Assembly: GCA_019162915.1 (NCBI GenBank)
Contig: JAFLKZ010000068.1
Location: 1 to 8,524, forward strand
From: Campylobacteraceae bacterium
Lineage (GTDB): Bacteria; Campylobacterota; Campylobacteria; Campylobacterales; Sulfurospirillaceae
DNA: 8,524 nucleotides
Direction of reading: 5' to 3'
The first letter of the stretch is position 1, and every line of letters starts with the position of its first letter. The notes under the pieces were generated by a model. The model worked only from the letters and a program-made list of their open reading frames with translations. It did no database searches and had not been told where the DNA came from. The translations under genes and the position numbers were made by a program. This document shows, piece by piece, positions 1 through 7,125 of this stretch.

Positions 1-56
1 AAGGAACTATGGTGAAGATTTCAAGAGACTATATCGCAAAGAAAATCAATGACTAG
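1..56 (+). CDS. yajC: YajC C-terminal end (partial, 5' end outside window)
   Basis: Only the last 17 codons are visible, in the frame of bases 3-56, ending in TAG at 54-56. They read GTMVKISRDYIAKKIND, which resembles the typical end of YajC (a valine-lysine-leucine/isoleucine strand followed by a lysine-rich helix). YajC is a small single-pass inner-membrane protein of the SecDF-YajC accessory complex. Its place directly before secD is the classic order and supports the call. The reading frame overlaps the secD start by 8 bp. A second open frame ends at 50-52 but its translation does not resemble YajC. The body of the gene, with its membrane segment, is not in the window. Confidence 0.8.
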   Translation, partial: GTMVKISRDYIAKKIND

Positions 57-1632
57 TAAAGGATTTAATTATCGTTTGATAATTTTTTTCATTGCTATTG
101 TTTTTGGTGTGGGCATGTCAATGCCCACATTCTTGCAAAGTGACAAAGGGGCAAAAATCTCATTAGGACTTGACCTTCAAGGTGGACTGCATATGCTTCT
201 TGGTGTAAAAACAGATGAAGCTATTAAATCAAAAATTAAATCTATTGCTTCTAGCATCAAGTTTTTTGCACAAAGTGGAGATATTATCATCGATGATCTT
301 CGGATTCAAGATGAATTAATTACCCTGACTTTACTTGACAAAGATGAAGAAAAAAAGTTAGATGACATGCTAAGTAAAATCAATGGTCTGAAAATGACTA
401 AAGATGCTTTAAATTATACTTTAAATTTAGATGATAAAGAAAAAGAGTTAACGAGAGAATATGCTATTTCTCAAGCAGTTGAAACGATACGTAATCGTCT
501 TGACCAATTTGGTTTGGCTGAACCTAATGTTGCCAAACAAGGAACTGATAAAATCTTAGTGGAACTTCCTGGCATTAAAACTGCTGAAGATGAACAAAGA
601 GCACGTGAACTTATCGCCAAAGCGGCCCATTTACAGTTGATGGCAGTCGATGAAAAAAAACGTGACCGTGCGCAGAGCATGAGTCCTATGGAAGCGTCAA
701 CGTATGGCGATGTTATTTTACCAGATGCGAGAGGTGACCAGATACGTCATATACTTAAAGAAATTCCTATTATTGATGGCAGTATGTTGACCGATGCAAA
801 AGTAGGCTTTAGTGATATGCAACAGCCTGTTATTAACTTTACGCTGAACTCTGAGGGTGCAAAAATATTTGGGGACTTCACTGCCAATAATATTGGTAAT
901 CGACTCGCTATTGTTTTGGATGACAAAGTTTATTCAGATCCTGTTATACGAGAGCGAATTGGTGGAGGAAGTGGACAGATTAGTGGTGGCTTTAGTGTTA
1001 AAGAAGCGCATGATGTGGCAATTGCCCTTAGAAGTGGCGCACTTTTAGCACCTGTGGTATTGCTTGAAAAAAGAAGTGTTGGACCATCATTAGGAGCAGA
1101 TAGTATTAAGGCTAGTTTAATAGCACTTATTTCTGGATTTGCATTAATTGTTGGATTCTTGATACTCTATTATCGTATGGCAGGAATTTTTGCAAGCATT
1201 GCTCTTTTTGTCAATTTACTTTTGCTAGTTGCGATTATGGCACTTTTTGGCGCTACTTTGACACTTCCAGGTATGGCAGGTATTGTGCTAAGTCTTGGTA
1301 TGGCTGTTGATGCCAATGTTATCATTAATGAGCGAATTCGTGAGCTTTTGCGTACGGGTGTTGTCATTCGCCAAGCAGTAGAAAAAGGATATGAAAATGC
1401 GATGAGTGCCATTGTAGATGGTAACTTAACCTTACTTGTATCTTCTGTGATACTCTATGTTTACGGCACAGGCCCTATTAAAGGATTTGCGATTAGTATG
1501 ATTATCGGTAACTTGATTTCTATGTTAACGGCTATTTTGGGAACGCATGGAATGTATGTATTATTAATGCCTCTTATTGAAAAAAGTCGAAGTGTTACCT
1601 TTTGGTTTGGTATCAAGAAGAGGAGTCACTAA
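49..1632 (+). CDS. secD: Protein translocase subunit SecD
   Basis: SecD is an inner-membrane RND-type protein that, with SecF, uses the proton gradient to help pull exported proteins out of SecYEG on the periplasmic side. The 527-residue product matches the short form I recall for Campylobacterota (about 525) and is shorter than E. coli SecD (615), the difference lying in the periplasmic part. Membrane segment 1 is at about residues 9-29, followed by the SecD signature LGLDLQGG at 39-46. The P1 periplasmic region runs to about 350 and includes NRLDQFG at 149-155. The five remaining membrane segments fill about 357-520. The proton-path aspartate lies in GMAVDAN (Asp421). The ATG at 49 is chosen because it gives the usual short cytoplasmic lead before segment 1. 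It has only a weak A-rich ribosome site and overlaps yajC by 8 bp, which suggests coupling. The stop TAA shares its last A with the secF start. Confidence 0.97.
   Translation: MTSKGFNYRLIIFFIAIVFGVGMSMPTFLQSDKGAKISLGLDLQGGLHMLLGVKTDEAIKSKIKSIASSIKFFAQSGDIIIDDLRIQDELITLTLLDKDEEKKLDDMLSKINGLKMTKDALNYTLNLDDKEKELTREYAISQAVETIRNRLDQFGLAEPNVAKQGTDKILVELPGIKTAEDEQRARELIAKAAHLQLMAVDEKKRDRAQSMSPMEASTYGDVILPDARGDQIRHILKEIPIIDGSMLTDAKVGFSDMQQPVINFTLNSEGAKIFGDFTANNIGNRLAIVLDDKVYSDPVIRERIGGGSGQISGGFSVKEAHDVAIALRSGALLAPVVLLEKRSVGPSLGADSIKASLIALISGFALIVGFLILYYRMAGIFASIALFVNLLLLVAIMALFGATLTLPGMAGIVLSLGMAVDANVIINERIRELLRTGVVIRQAVEKGYENAMSAIVDGNLTLLVSSVILYVYGTGPIKGFAISMIIGNLISMLTAILGTHGMYVLLMPLIEKSRSVTFWFGIKKRSH
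108..129 (+). repeat. Perfect 9-bp inverted repeat (hairpin) inside early secD
   Basis: Bases 108-116 (TGTGGGCAT) and 121-129 (ATGCCCACA) are exact reverse complements separated by the 4-base loop GTCA. Two further G-T wobble pairs are possible at the base (107 with 130, 106 with 131). The hairpin lies over codons 20-27, at the end of membrane segment 1. No T-run follows on either strand, so it is not an intrinsic terminator. Whether the RNA uses it is unknown; chance or coding constraint remains possible. Confidence 0.5.
1621..1625 (+). promoter_or_regulatory. Shine-Dalgarno AGGAG that fixes the secF start
   Basis: AGGAG lies inside the last codons of secD, 6 bases before the ATG at 1632. 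It selects that ATG over the in-frame ATG at 1602, which lies further inside secD and would add ten unconvincing residues. Confidence 0.85.
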
Positions 1633-2603
1633 TGGAATTTTTCTCTAAAGGTAAAATTTACCACTTTATGAAATATAGTCGTCTTTTTGTTATGACAACG
1701 CTTTTTTTAGCTTTTGTTTCTTTAATCCTCGTTTTTACAAAAGGGTTTAGTTATGGAGTTGATTTTGTAGGTGGAACTGTTGTGCAAGTGAAGTATGACC
1801 AAAAAGCACCGATTGATAAGATACGTGAAAGTATGGCTAGTGATAAACAATTTGCAGGTGCCATTATCACAGAATTTGGCTCACCTGAAGAGGTTGTCAT
1901 TCGTTTTGCGACAGTGAGTGAGAATGTTGGGCAAGATGTGGGAGATCAAGTTAGGACATTATTAAAAAACACAGGTACATTTGATATTCGAAAAGTAGAT
2001 ATCGTAGGACCAAAAATAGGAAGTGAACTGAGATCAAAAGGAATTTTATCAGCTGTTCTAGCGATGATTGGTATTTTGATGTATGTAGCCGTTCGCTTTG
2101 AATGGAAATTTGCAGTTGCTTCTATTATTACATTGGCACATGATATTGCTATTACATTGGGGGCAATTATCTTATTTGATATTGAATTTAGCCTTGATGT
2201 TTTAGCCGCTGTTTTAACATTGATTGGTTATTCGCTCAATGATACAATTATTATTTTTGATCGTATTCGTGAAGAATTGGAAGAGACAAAAAATACTGAT
2301 TTTTCTAAAATTATAGATATTTGTGTTTCTAAAACGCTCTCTCGTACAACGATTACTTCTTTACTTGTTTTCTTTGTTGTACTAACCCTTTATATTTTTG
2401 GTGGAGAGATTATTCACGGTTTTAGTTTTACGATGTTATTGGGCGTTATCATTGGAACTTATAGTTCTATCTTTATTTCTGCTCCTTTTCTAACGCTGAT
2501 AGGATTTAGTGTTGAAAAATACAAAGCTAAAATAGCACTTAAAGAGAAGAATAGAATAGAAAAAGAAAAAATGCGCTCACAGTATGAACAAGGTAGAGTA
2601 TAA
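1632..2603 (+). CDS. secF: Protein translocase subunit SecF
   Basis: SecF pairs with SecD in the inner membrane to form the proton-driven SecDF export helper. From the ATG at 1632 the product is 323 residues, the usual size. The open frame extends back to an ATG at 1602, but the 1632 start has a well-spaced AGGAG and gives the normal N-terminus. Membrane segment 1 is at about residues 18-36. The SecF signature GVDFVGGT is at 42-49, followed by the small periplasmic domain to about 130. Five more membrane segments follow. The conserved GYSLNDT (199-205, Asp204) and FDRIREE (209-215) motifs sit in the translocation core. The C-terminus is a charged cytoplasmic tail rich in Lys and Glu. The start overlaps the secD stop by one base (TAATG). 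From memory, some relatives have a small membrane-protein gene between secF and leuS; here only 23 bp lie between them. Confidence 0.97.
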   Translation: MEFFSKGKIYHFMKYSRLFVMTTLFLAFVSLILVFTKGFSYGVDFVGGTVVQVKYDQKAPIDKIRESMASDKQFAGAIITEFGSPEEVVIRFATVSENVGQDVGDQVRTLLKNTGTFDIRKVDIVGPKIGSELRSKGILSAVLAMIGILMYVAVRFEWKFAVASIITLAHDIAITLGAIILFDIEFSLDVLAAVLTLIGYSLNDTIIIFDRIREELEETKNTDFSKIIDICVSKTLSRTTITSLLVFFVVLTLYIFGGEIIHGFSFTMLLGVIIGTYSSIFISAPFLTLIGFSVEKYKAKIALKEKNRIEKEKMRSQYEQGRV

Positions 2604-2616
2604 AATAGTTATAAAT

Positions 2617-2622
2617 GGAGAG
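2617..2622 (+). promoter_or_regulatory. Ribosome binding site of leuS (GGAGAG)
   Basis: GGAGAG lies in the 23-bp secF-leuS gap with its GGAG core 6 bases before the ATG at 2627. It supports independent initiation of leuS. The gap is too short and has no recognisable -35/-10 pair for me to call a promoter. Confidence 0.75.
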
Positions 2623-2626
2623 TTAG

Positions 2627-5074
2627 ATGCATTATAGTCCCGCAAGTATTGAAAAAAAATGGCAAACGCATTGGGAAGAAACCCATGCGTTTGAGCCAAG
2701 TTCTGATTTTTCAAAAAAGAAAAAATATATTTTAAGTATGTTTCCTTATCCAAGTGGACGTATTCACATGGGTCATGTGCGAAACTATACGATTGGCGAT
2801 GCCATTGCAAGACATCATAGAAAAGATGGATTTAATGTCTTGCATCCTATTGGTTGGGATAGTTTTGGTATGCCAGCAGAAAATGCTGCCATTAAAAATG
2901 GAACACATCCTAAAAAATGGACGTATGAAAATATAGACTATATGCGCAAAGAACTCTCCTCTCTAGGACTCTCCTTTTCTAGAACCAGAGAATTTGCAGC
3001 GAGTGACCCCCTTTACACTAAACATGAACAACGTATTTTTATAGAAATGTTTGAAAAAGGGTTGGTTTATCAAAAGAACGCTACACTTAACTGGTGCGAT
3101 ACATGTCAAACTGTTTTAGCAAATGAACAAGTGGAAGAAGGCTGTTGTTGGAGATGCGATAATCCCGTAGCACAGCGACTTATGCCTAGTTATTATCTTA
3201 AAATCACACAGTATGCACAAGAGTTACTTGATGATTGCGAGCAACTTAAAAGTGGTTGGCCAAGTCAAGTGTTAACGATGCAAGAAAACTGGATAGGGAG
3301 AAGTGAAGGACTAGAATTTTTCTTTGATTTATCGGAAGATTCAAAATCCAAACTTGACCATCAATTTGAAAAATTTAAAGTTTTTACGACCAGACCAGAT
3401 ACGATTTATGGTGTAAGCTACGCTGCCTTAGCGCCTGAACATGAAATTGTGAATTATTTAATTAAACATAAATTATTAAGCGAAGAAAAAATTGCACAAA
3501 TTAAAAAAATGCAAGGCGTTGTTTCAAGAGAACGCGCACAAGCACCTAAAGAGGGGCTCTCTTTAGAATTAGATGTTATTCATCCGCTTACGGGTAAAAA
3601 AGTACCTTTATGGGTAGCAAATTTTGTTTTGATTGAGTATGGTGGAGGTGCTGTTATGGCGGTTCCTGCGCATGATGAACGAGATTTTGAATTTGCCCAA
3701 AAATATAATTTAGAAATTATTCAAAGTATAGAATCTACCACGCCATTTGATGGCACTAAAGCAGTTACAGAGTATGGAAAATTAGTCAACTCAGGTGAAT
3801 TTAGTGGACTTGACTCTAAAAGTGGACAAAAAGCTATTATAGATTATTTCGATAACCAAAAATTAGGTAATAAAGTTATAAATTATAAACTTCGAGATTG
3901 GGGGATTAGCCGTCAGCGTTATTGGGGTGCTCCTATTCCTATGATTCATTGTCCAAAATGTGGATTAGTGCCTGAGAGTATTGAAAATCTGCCCGTTGCG
4001 TTACCTGATGATGTTGAAATCAAAGGTGAGGGCAATCCACTAGAAAAACATCCCACATGGAAATATACGAAGTGTCCTACATGTAAAGGTGATGCCATTC
4101 GTGAAACCGATACCATGGATACTTTTTTCCAATCAAGTTGGTATTTTTTACGCTATACCACTGATCCTTCTATGTGGAATGATATGCCTTTTGATAAACA
4201 AAGTGCTGATTATTGGATGAGTGTTGATCAATATGTGGGTGGCATTGAGCATGCCATTTTACATCTTCTTTATTCACGATTTTTTACCAAAGTACTTCGA
4301 GATTTAGGTTATGTCAAGTGTGACGAGCCTTTTACTAACCTTTTAACGCAAGGGATGGTGCTTAAAGATGGCTCAAAAATGAGTAAATCTAAAGGCAATA
4401 CGATTGACCCAGATGCTATCATCAAAGAGTTTGGCGCTGATACGGCAAGACTTTTTATCCTTTTTGCCGCTCCTCCTCAAAAAGAGTTAGAGTGGAATGA
4501 TAGCGCCGTGGAAGGTGCTTTTAAATTTTTGAAGAAATTGGCACTTAAAAGTGAAAATGTGCTTACATGTAAAGCAATACCTAATATCAAGCACGATACG
4601 TTGCCAAAAGAGTCAAAATATGCACGTAAAAAAGTCTACGAAGCTCTGAAAAAATCAAATGACATTTTTGAGGGAAGTTATACGTTTAATACACTCATAG
4701 CCGCGTGCATGGAAGCTTTAAATGCACTAAGTGACCAAGAGAATAAAGAAGTTTGGAGTGAAGGCTACTTTATCTTACTCAATATTTTAGAACCAATTGT
4801 GCCGCATATTTGCTGGGAGATGAGTGAATCCTTATTTGCATTAAACAATCTCACCAAAATTGAAATAAAACAAGAAGTTTTTATAGAAGATAGTATAATC
4901 TTAGCAGTAACAATAAATGGTAAAAAAAGAGCAGAAGTAGAAGTTGCTACTGATATCTCGAAAGAAGAAGCTTTGGAATGCGGAAAGCAAAGTGTCACTA
5001 AGTGGCTAGAGGGAGTTGAACTTTTGAAAGAGATTTATATTCCTGGTAAACTCATTAATTTGGTGGTAAAATAA
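2627..5074 (+). CDS. leuS: Leucyl-tRNA synthetase (class I, bacterial type)
   Basis: LeuRS charges tRNA-Leu with leucine using ATP in the cytoplasm and edits mischarged products. The 815-residue length fits the Campylobacterota form. The HIGH-type motif is HMGH at residues 47-50 and the KMSKS loop is at 584-588, so both halves of the ATP site are intact. A zinc module has Cys157, Cys160, Cys173, Cys174 and Cys177. The CP1 editing domain (about 225-415) keeps the threonine-rich TTRPDT at 254-259 and MAVPAHDERD at 344-353, whose Asp normally contacts the amino acid, so post-transfer editing should work. A second four-cysteine module has Cys442, Cys445, Cys483 and Cys486. The helical anticodon-binding domain and a small C-terminal tRNA-binding domain ending IPGKLINLVVK follow. 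The gene is bounded by secF (23-bp gap) and lptE (1-bp gap). A strong hairpin-capable repeat lies over codons 13-24. Confidence 0.98.
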   Translation: MHYSPASIEKKWQTHWEETHAFEPSSDFSKKKKYILSMFPYPSGRIHMGHVRNYTIGDAIARHHRKDGFNVLHPIGWDSFGMPAENAAIKNGTHPKKWTYENIDYMRKELSSLGLSFSRTREFAASDPLYTKHEQRIFIEMFEKGLVYQKNATLNWCDTCQTVLANEQVEEGCCWRCDNPVAQRLMPSYYLKITQYAQELLDDCEQLKSGWPSQVLTMQENWIGRSEGLEFFFDLSEDSKSKLDHQFEKFKVFTTRPDTIYGVSYAALAPEHEIVNYLIKHKLLSEEKIAQIKKMQGVVSRERAQAPKEGLSLELDVIHPLTGKKVPLWVANFVLIEYGGGAVMAVPAHDERDFEFAQKYNLEIIQSIESTTPFDGTKAVTEYGKLVNSGEFSGLDSKSGQKAIIDYFDNQKLGNKVINYKLRDWGISRQRYWGAPIPMIHCPKCGLVPESIENLPVALPDDVEIKGEGNPLEKHPTWKYTKCPTCKGDAIRETDTMDTFFQSSWYFLRYTTDPSMWNDMPFDKQSADYWMSVDQYVGGIEHAILHLLYSRFFTKVLRDLGYVKCDEPFTNLLTQGMVLKDGSKMSKSKGNTIDPDAIIKEFGADTARLFILFAAPPQKELEWNDSAVEGAFKFLKKLALKSENVLTCKAIPNIKHDTLPKESKYARKKVYEALKKSNDIFEGSYTFNTLIAACMEALNALSDQENKEVWSEGYFILLNILEPIVPHICWEMSESLFALNNLTKIEIKQEVFIEDSIILAVTINGKKRAEVEVATDISKEEALECGKQSVTKWLEGVELLKEIYIPGKLINLVVK
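2661..2697 (+). repeat. Imperfect inverted repeat (strong hairpin) at the 5' end of leuS
   Basis: Bases 2663-2675 (CAAACGCATTGGG) pair with 2682-2693 (CCCATGCGTTTG) around the 6-base loop AAGAAA. This makes 12 base pairs broken only by one bulged T at 2671. GG at 2661-2662 can pair with CC at 2696-2697 after a two-base bulge. It begins 34 bases after the start codon's first base. The nearest T-run (2707-2711) is about 13 bases beyond the stem, so this is not a standard terminator. It could affect leuS translation or be an RNA-processing site, but that is inference; it may simply be coding sequence. Confidence 0.5.
3546..3566 (+). repeat. Perfect 8-bp inverted repeat in the middle of leuS
   Basis: CTAAAGAG at 3546-3553 and CTCTTTAG at 3559-3566 are exact reverse complements around the 5-base loop GGGCT. 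It lies inside the editing-domain coding region, with no T-run after it and no gene boundary near it. I list it mainly as a reminder that such hairpins also occur where no regulation is expected. Confidence 0.35.
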
Positions 5075-5075
5075 A

Positions 5076-5600
5076 ATGGCACGATTTTCTTTAGGAGCTT
5101 TATTAACTTTGACGTTACTGCTAGTGGGATGTGGATACAAACCAACATCGTATTATGCAAAAGAAGCATTAGGAAATAAAATTTATGCAGAAGTAACGAT
5201 TAGTAGACAAGATCCACAAAATAGCGTACTGATTAAAGATGCAGTCAATGAAGCTGTGGTAAGTCGTTTTGGGTCAAAACTTACTACTAAAGAATTAGCC
5301 GATACTATTTTACATGTAAGCATCGGCTCCATCTCTCTTTCTCCCACCGTGTATGATAAATATGGATATGTGACAGCATATAAAACGACGGTTGTTTTAG
5401 CTATAAAATATGAAGGCGTTGACAAAAAAGTTCAACACATCAGTACATCTGGTGAATATGATTTCTCTATACAATTCAATAGTGTTATCTCCGATACCAG
5501 TAGATTTGAAGCCATTCGTTATGCTTCGATAGATGCCATTGATGAATTTGTATCTAAAATAGCTATAAAAGGACTACGAAATGGCAACAACAATCAATGA
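5076..5600 (+). CDS. lptE: LPS-assembly lipoprotein LptE
   Basis: LptE is an outer-membrane lipoprotein that plugs the LptD barrel and helps place lipopolysaccharide or lipooligosaccharide in the outer leaflet. The 174-residue product starts with a lipoprotein signal peptide: charged start MAR, hydrophobic core at about 4-17 and lipobox LVGC with the acylated Cys19. The mature protein opens with CGYKPTSYY, and CGY is the usual start of LptE. The rest is a small alpha/beta fold with alternating strands, consistent with the family's two-helix, four-strand design. Sequence is poorly conserved in LptE, so the call also rests on position: an LptE-like lipoprotein follows leuS in many Gram-negative genomes, including C. 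jejuni as I recall it. The ATG follows the leuS stop by one base, with GGTGG at 5062-5066 as a likely ribosome site. The 3' end overlaps the next gene by 20 bp. Confidence 0.82.
   Translation: MARFSLGALLTLTLLLVGCGYKPTSYYAKEALGNKIYAEVTISRQDPQNSVLIKDAVNEAVVSRFGSKLTTKELADTILHVSIGSISLSPTVYDKYGYVTAYKTTVVLAIKYEGVDKKVQHISTSGEYDFSIQFNSVISDTSRFEAIRYASIDAIDEFVSKIAIKGLRNGNNNQ
5567..5573 (+). promoter_or_regulatory. Ribosome binding site AAAAGGA of the diguanylate cyclase gene
   Basis: AAAAGGA lies inside the last codons of lptE, 7 bases before the ATG at 5581. It supports that start and a real 20-bp overlap with lptE rather than a later start. Confidence 0.75.
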
Positions 5601-7125
5601 AATCATCAGAGATAGTTTAGAGCTTATTAAAGCAGAACATCTTAATCTAACACCTGATAATTATAGTAAAATCTTTTGCAAGGTAGCCAAGCAAAAGGGT
5701 GTCATTGTTGAGGACTGCCAAAAAGTAGATAAATATGTTAAAAAGTTAGATCCCAATATCGTAGCAGATTTAAAAAGATTTAATATTAGCTCTATCGATG
5801 AGCTTTTATCTTTCTTTGTCGCAAAACTCAATCGTGCGAATGAGGGAGATGCTACAAAAATGGTCAATGCGTTGGTGACTCTTTCAAAACGCGTGTTGCA
5901 AGCCATTTCTTTGTTGCATGATTCTAAAGCAACGAATCTTGCTAATGCCTCGATAGAGAGACTTGATTTTCATCAAAATCTTCAATCCATTGATTTGGTG
6001 AAAGAAAAATGGTTTGATTTTATTTCAAATTACGACGATAGTTATCTTAAAAAATTAGATGCGTATGGCAATGTCAATAAAGATGACTTGGAAAATACAG
6101 TCAGAGACGTTTTAAAAATTTTAGCAAAAGACAATAGTGTTGAGATTTATAAATCCTTAGCCCCTCTTATAATCGCCTCATTAGTTCCCTCCATTGCTTC
6201 AGGGATGAATGATGAATTGGCAAATATTAGTCATGAACTGCGTAACTCTCCAGAATCTCTTGGTTCACAAGGGCTTCAAAAAGAGATTAAGCACCTTATT
6301 CATAAAAGAATAGAACTTGATAAAGCTGAAGTTCAAAAAAAAGTTTCTTCGCTTGATAAAATTTTAGATGAGATTAATAAAAAGATTCTGGATCTTATTA
6401 ATAGCAGTAATCTAAGTCATGAACAAGTTAAGGTGATTAAAGCTGATTTACAAAGCATCAATTTTTCACAAGATAGTTTTGAATCGGTGCATATAAAACT
6501 TTTGCATATAGCGTCTTCTTTAGAAAGTGAAACAAAGTCACTAAGCGAAAAAATGATTAATAACCAAGAAACCATTACTAAACTCCAAAATCGAATTGGT
6601 AAATTAGAATCGGCTCTTTTGGTTGCTAAGCAAGAAGTTAAAGAAGACTATCTGACGCATGTTGCCACGAAGCGAGCTTTAGCCGATGAATTAGCGAGAG
6701 TTGAAGATGCTTATAATAGATACAAAATTGATTATACCCTCTGTTTTATTGACATTGATCACTTTAAAATGGTTAATGATACTTATGGTCACGAGGCAGG
6801 AGATGTTATCCTTTCTACTGTAGGTAAAATTTTGAGAAAATATATAAGACAAGTTGATTTTGTGGGTCGTTATGGTGGTGAAGAATTTTTAGTTATCTTG
6901 CCAAGTGTTGAACTCTCTCAAGGAATTCATTTTGCTGAAAAAATTAGAGCAATTGTGGAGCAATTTAAATTTTTATATAAAAATGAGAGAATTAGTGTGA
7001 CTGTTAGTTGTGGTGTTGCACAAAGATCAGTTTACAAGTCTAGTGACGAAACGGTTAGTGGAGCTGATGCATTTTTATACAAAGCCAAAGAGGCTGGAAG
7101 AAATAGAGTACTACCCATACTTTAA
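5581..7125 (+). CDS. Diguanylate cyclase (GGDEF domain) with long helical N-terminal region
   Basis: The product should make the second messenger c-di-GMP from two GTP. Of 514 residues, only about 356-514 form the GGDEF domain. The metal-binding FIDIDHFK is at 389-396, NDTYGH at 399-404, the active-site signature GGEEF at 432-436 and the closing YKAKEAGRNRV at 500-510. An inhibitory-site RxxD (RQVD, 423-426) sits five residues before GGEEF, as in feedback-regulated enzymes, so both catalysis and product inhibition look intact. The domain opens with DYLTHVATKRAL instead of the usual DxLTGLxNRR. Residues 1-220 are mainly helical and contain LTPDNY at 23-28, like the TPxNY element at the start of some other GGDEF proteins. 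Residues 240-355 look coiled-coil and probably dimerise the enzyme. I see no convincing membrane segment; the 193-207 stretch is only mildly hydrophobic. No known sensor domain is recognisable, so the input signal is unknown. Catalytic assignment is firm; the physiological role is not. Confidence 0.9.
   Translation: MATTINEIIRDSLELIKAEHLNLTPDNYSKIFCKVAKQKGVIVEDCQKVDKYVKKLDPNIVADLKRFNISSIDELLSFFVAKLNRANEGDATKMVNALVTLSKRVLQAISLLHDSKATNLANASIERLDFHQNLQSIDLVKEKWFDFISNYDDSYLKKLDAYGNVNKDDLENTVRDVLKILAKDNSVEIYKSLAPLIIASLVPSIASGMNDELANISHELRNSPESLGSQGLQKEIKHLIHKRIELDKAEVQKKVSSLDKILDEINKKILDLINSSNLSHEQVKVIKADLQSINFSQDSFESVHIKLLHIASSLESETKSLSEKMINNQETITKLQNRIGKLESALLVAKQEVKEDYLTHVATKRALADELARVEDAYNRYKIDYTLCFIDIDHFKMVNDTYGHEAGDVILSTVGKILRKYIRQVDFVGRYGGEEFLVILPSVELSQGIHFAEKIRAIVEQFKFLYKNERISVTVSCGVAQRSVYKSSDETVSGADAFLYKAKEAGRNRVLPIL

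Noticed and set aside
2..52. Alternative reading frame ending at 50-52 as the upstream gene tail
   Set aside because: Its translation is unlike YajC, whereas the frame ending at 56 gives a convincing YajC C-terminus.
653..660. Runs of eight A (also at 2652-2659, 6335-6342, 8014-8021, 8441-8448) as phase-variable or slippage sites
   Set aside because: They encode Lys-rich stretches in an AT-rich genome. Phase variation in this group mostly uses G/C tracts in surface-structure genes, and every frame is intact.
471..680. Open frame of 69 codons on the minus strand inside secD, and similar minus-strand frames at 1170-1412, 2577-2810, 4765-4998, 5183-5425 and 5661-5906
   Set aside because: All lie opposite well-supported genes, have no ribosome sites or recognisable domains, and read as antisense of conserved coding sequence.
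857..1048. Plus-strand 63-codon frame inside secD (and a 60-codon one at 2754-2936 inside leuS)
   Set aside because: Both are out-of-frame shadows of conserved domains, with no initiation signal and no protein-like family features.
1602..1631. Upstream ATG that would lengthen SecF by ten residues
   Set aside because: The ATG at 1632 has AGGAG at ideal spacing and gives the family's usual N-terminus and length.
2604..2626. Promoter or terminator between secF and leuS
   Set aside because: The gap is only 23 bp, with a ribosome site but no -35/-10 pair and no stem with a T-run that I can support.
3546..3566. 8-bp hairpin in mid-leuS as a regulatory element
   Set aside because: It is far from any gene boundary and has no T-run. 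It probably shows the chance background of hairpins in this sequence and lowers the weight of the other stems.
6157..6201. Membrane segment in the cyclase (residues about 193-207)
   Set aside because: The stretch is short, only moderately hydrophobic, contains two prolines and a serine-rich part, and has no paired segment or periplasmic domain.
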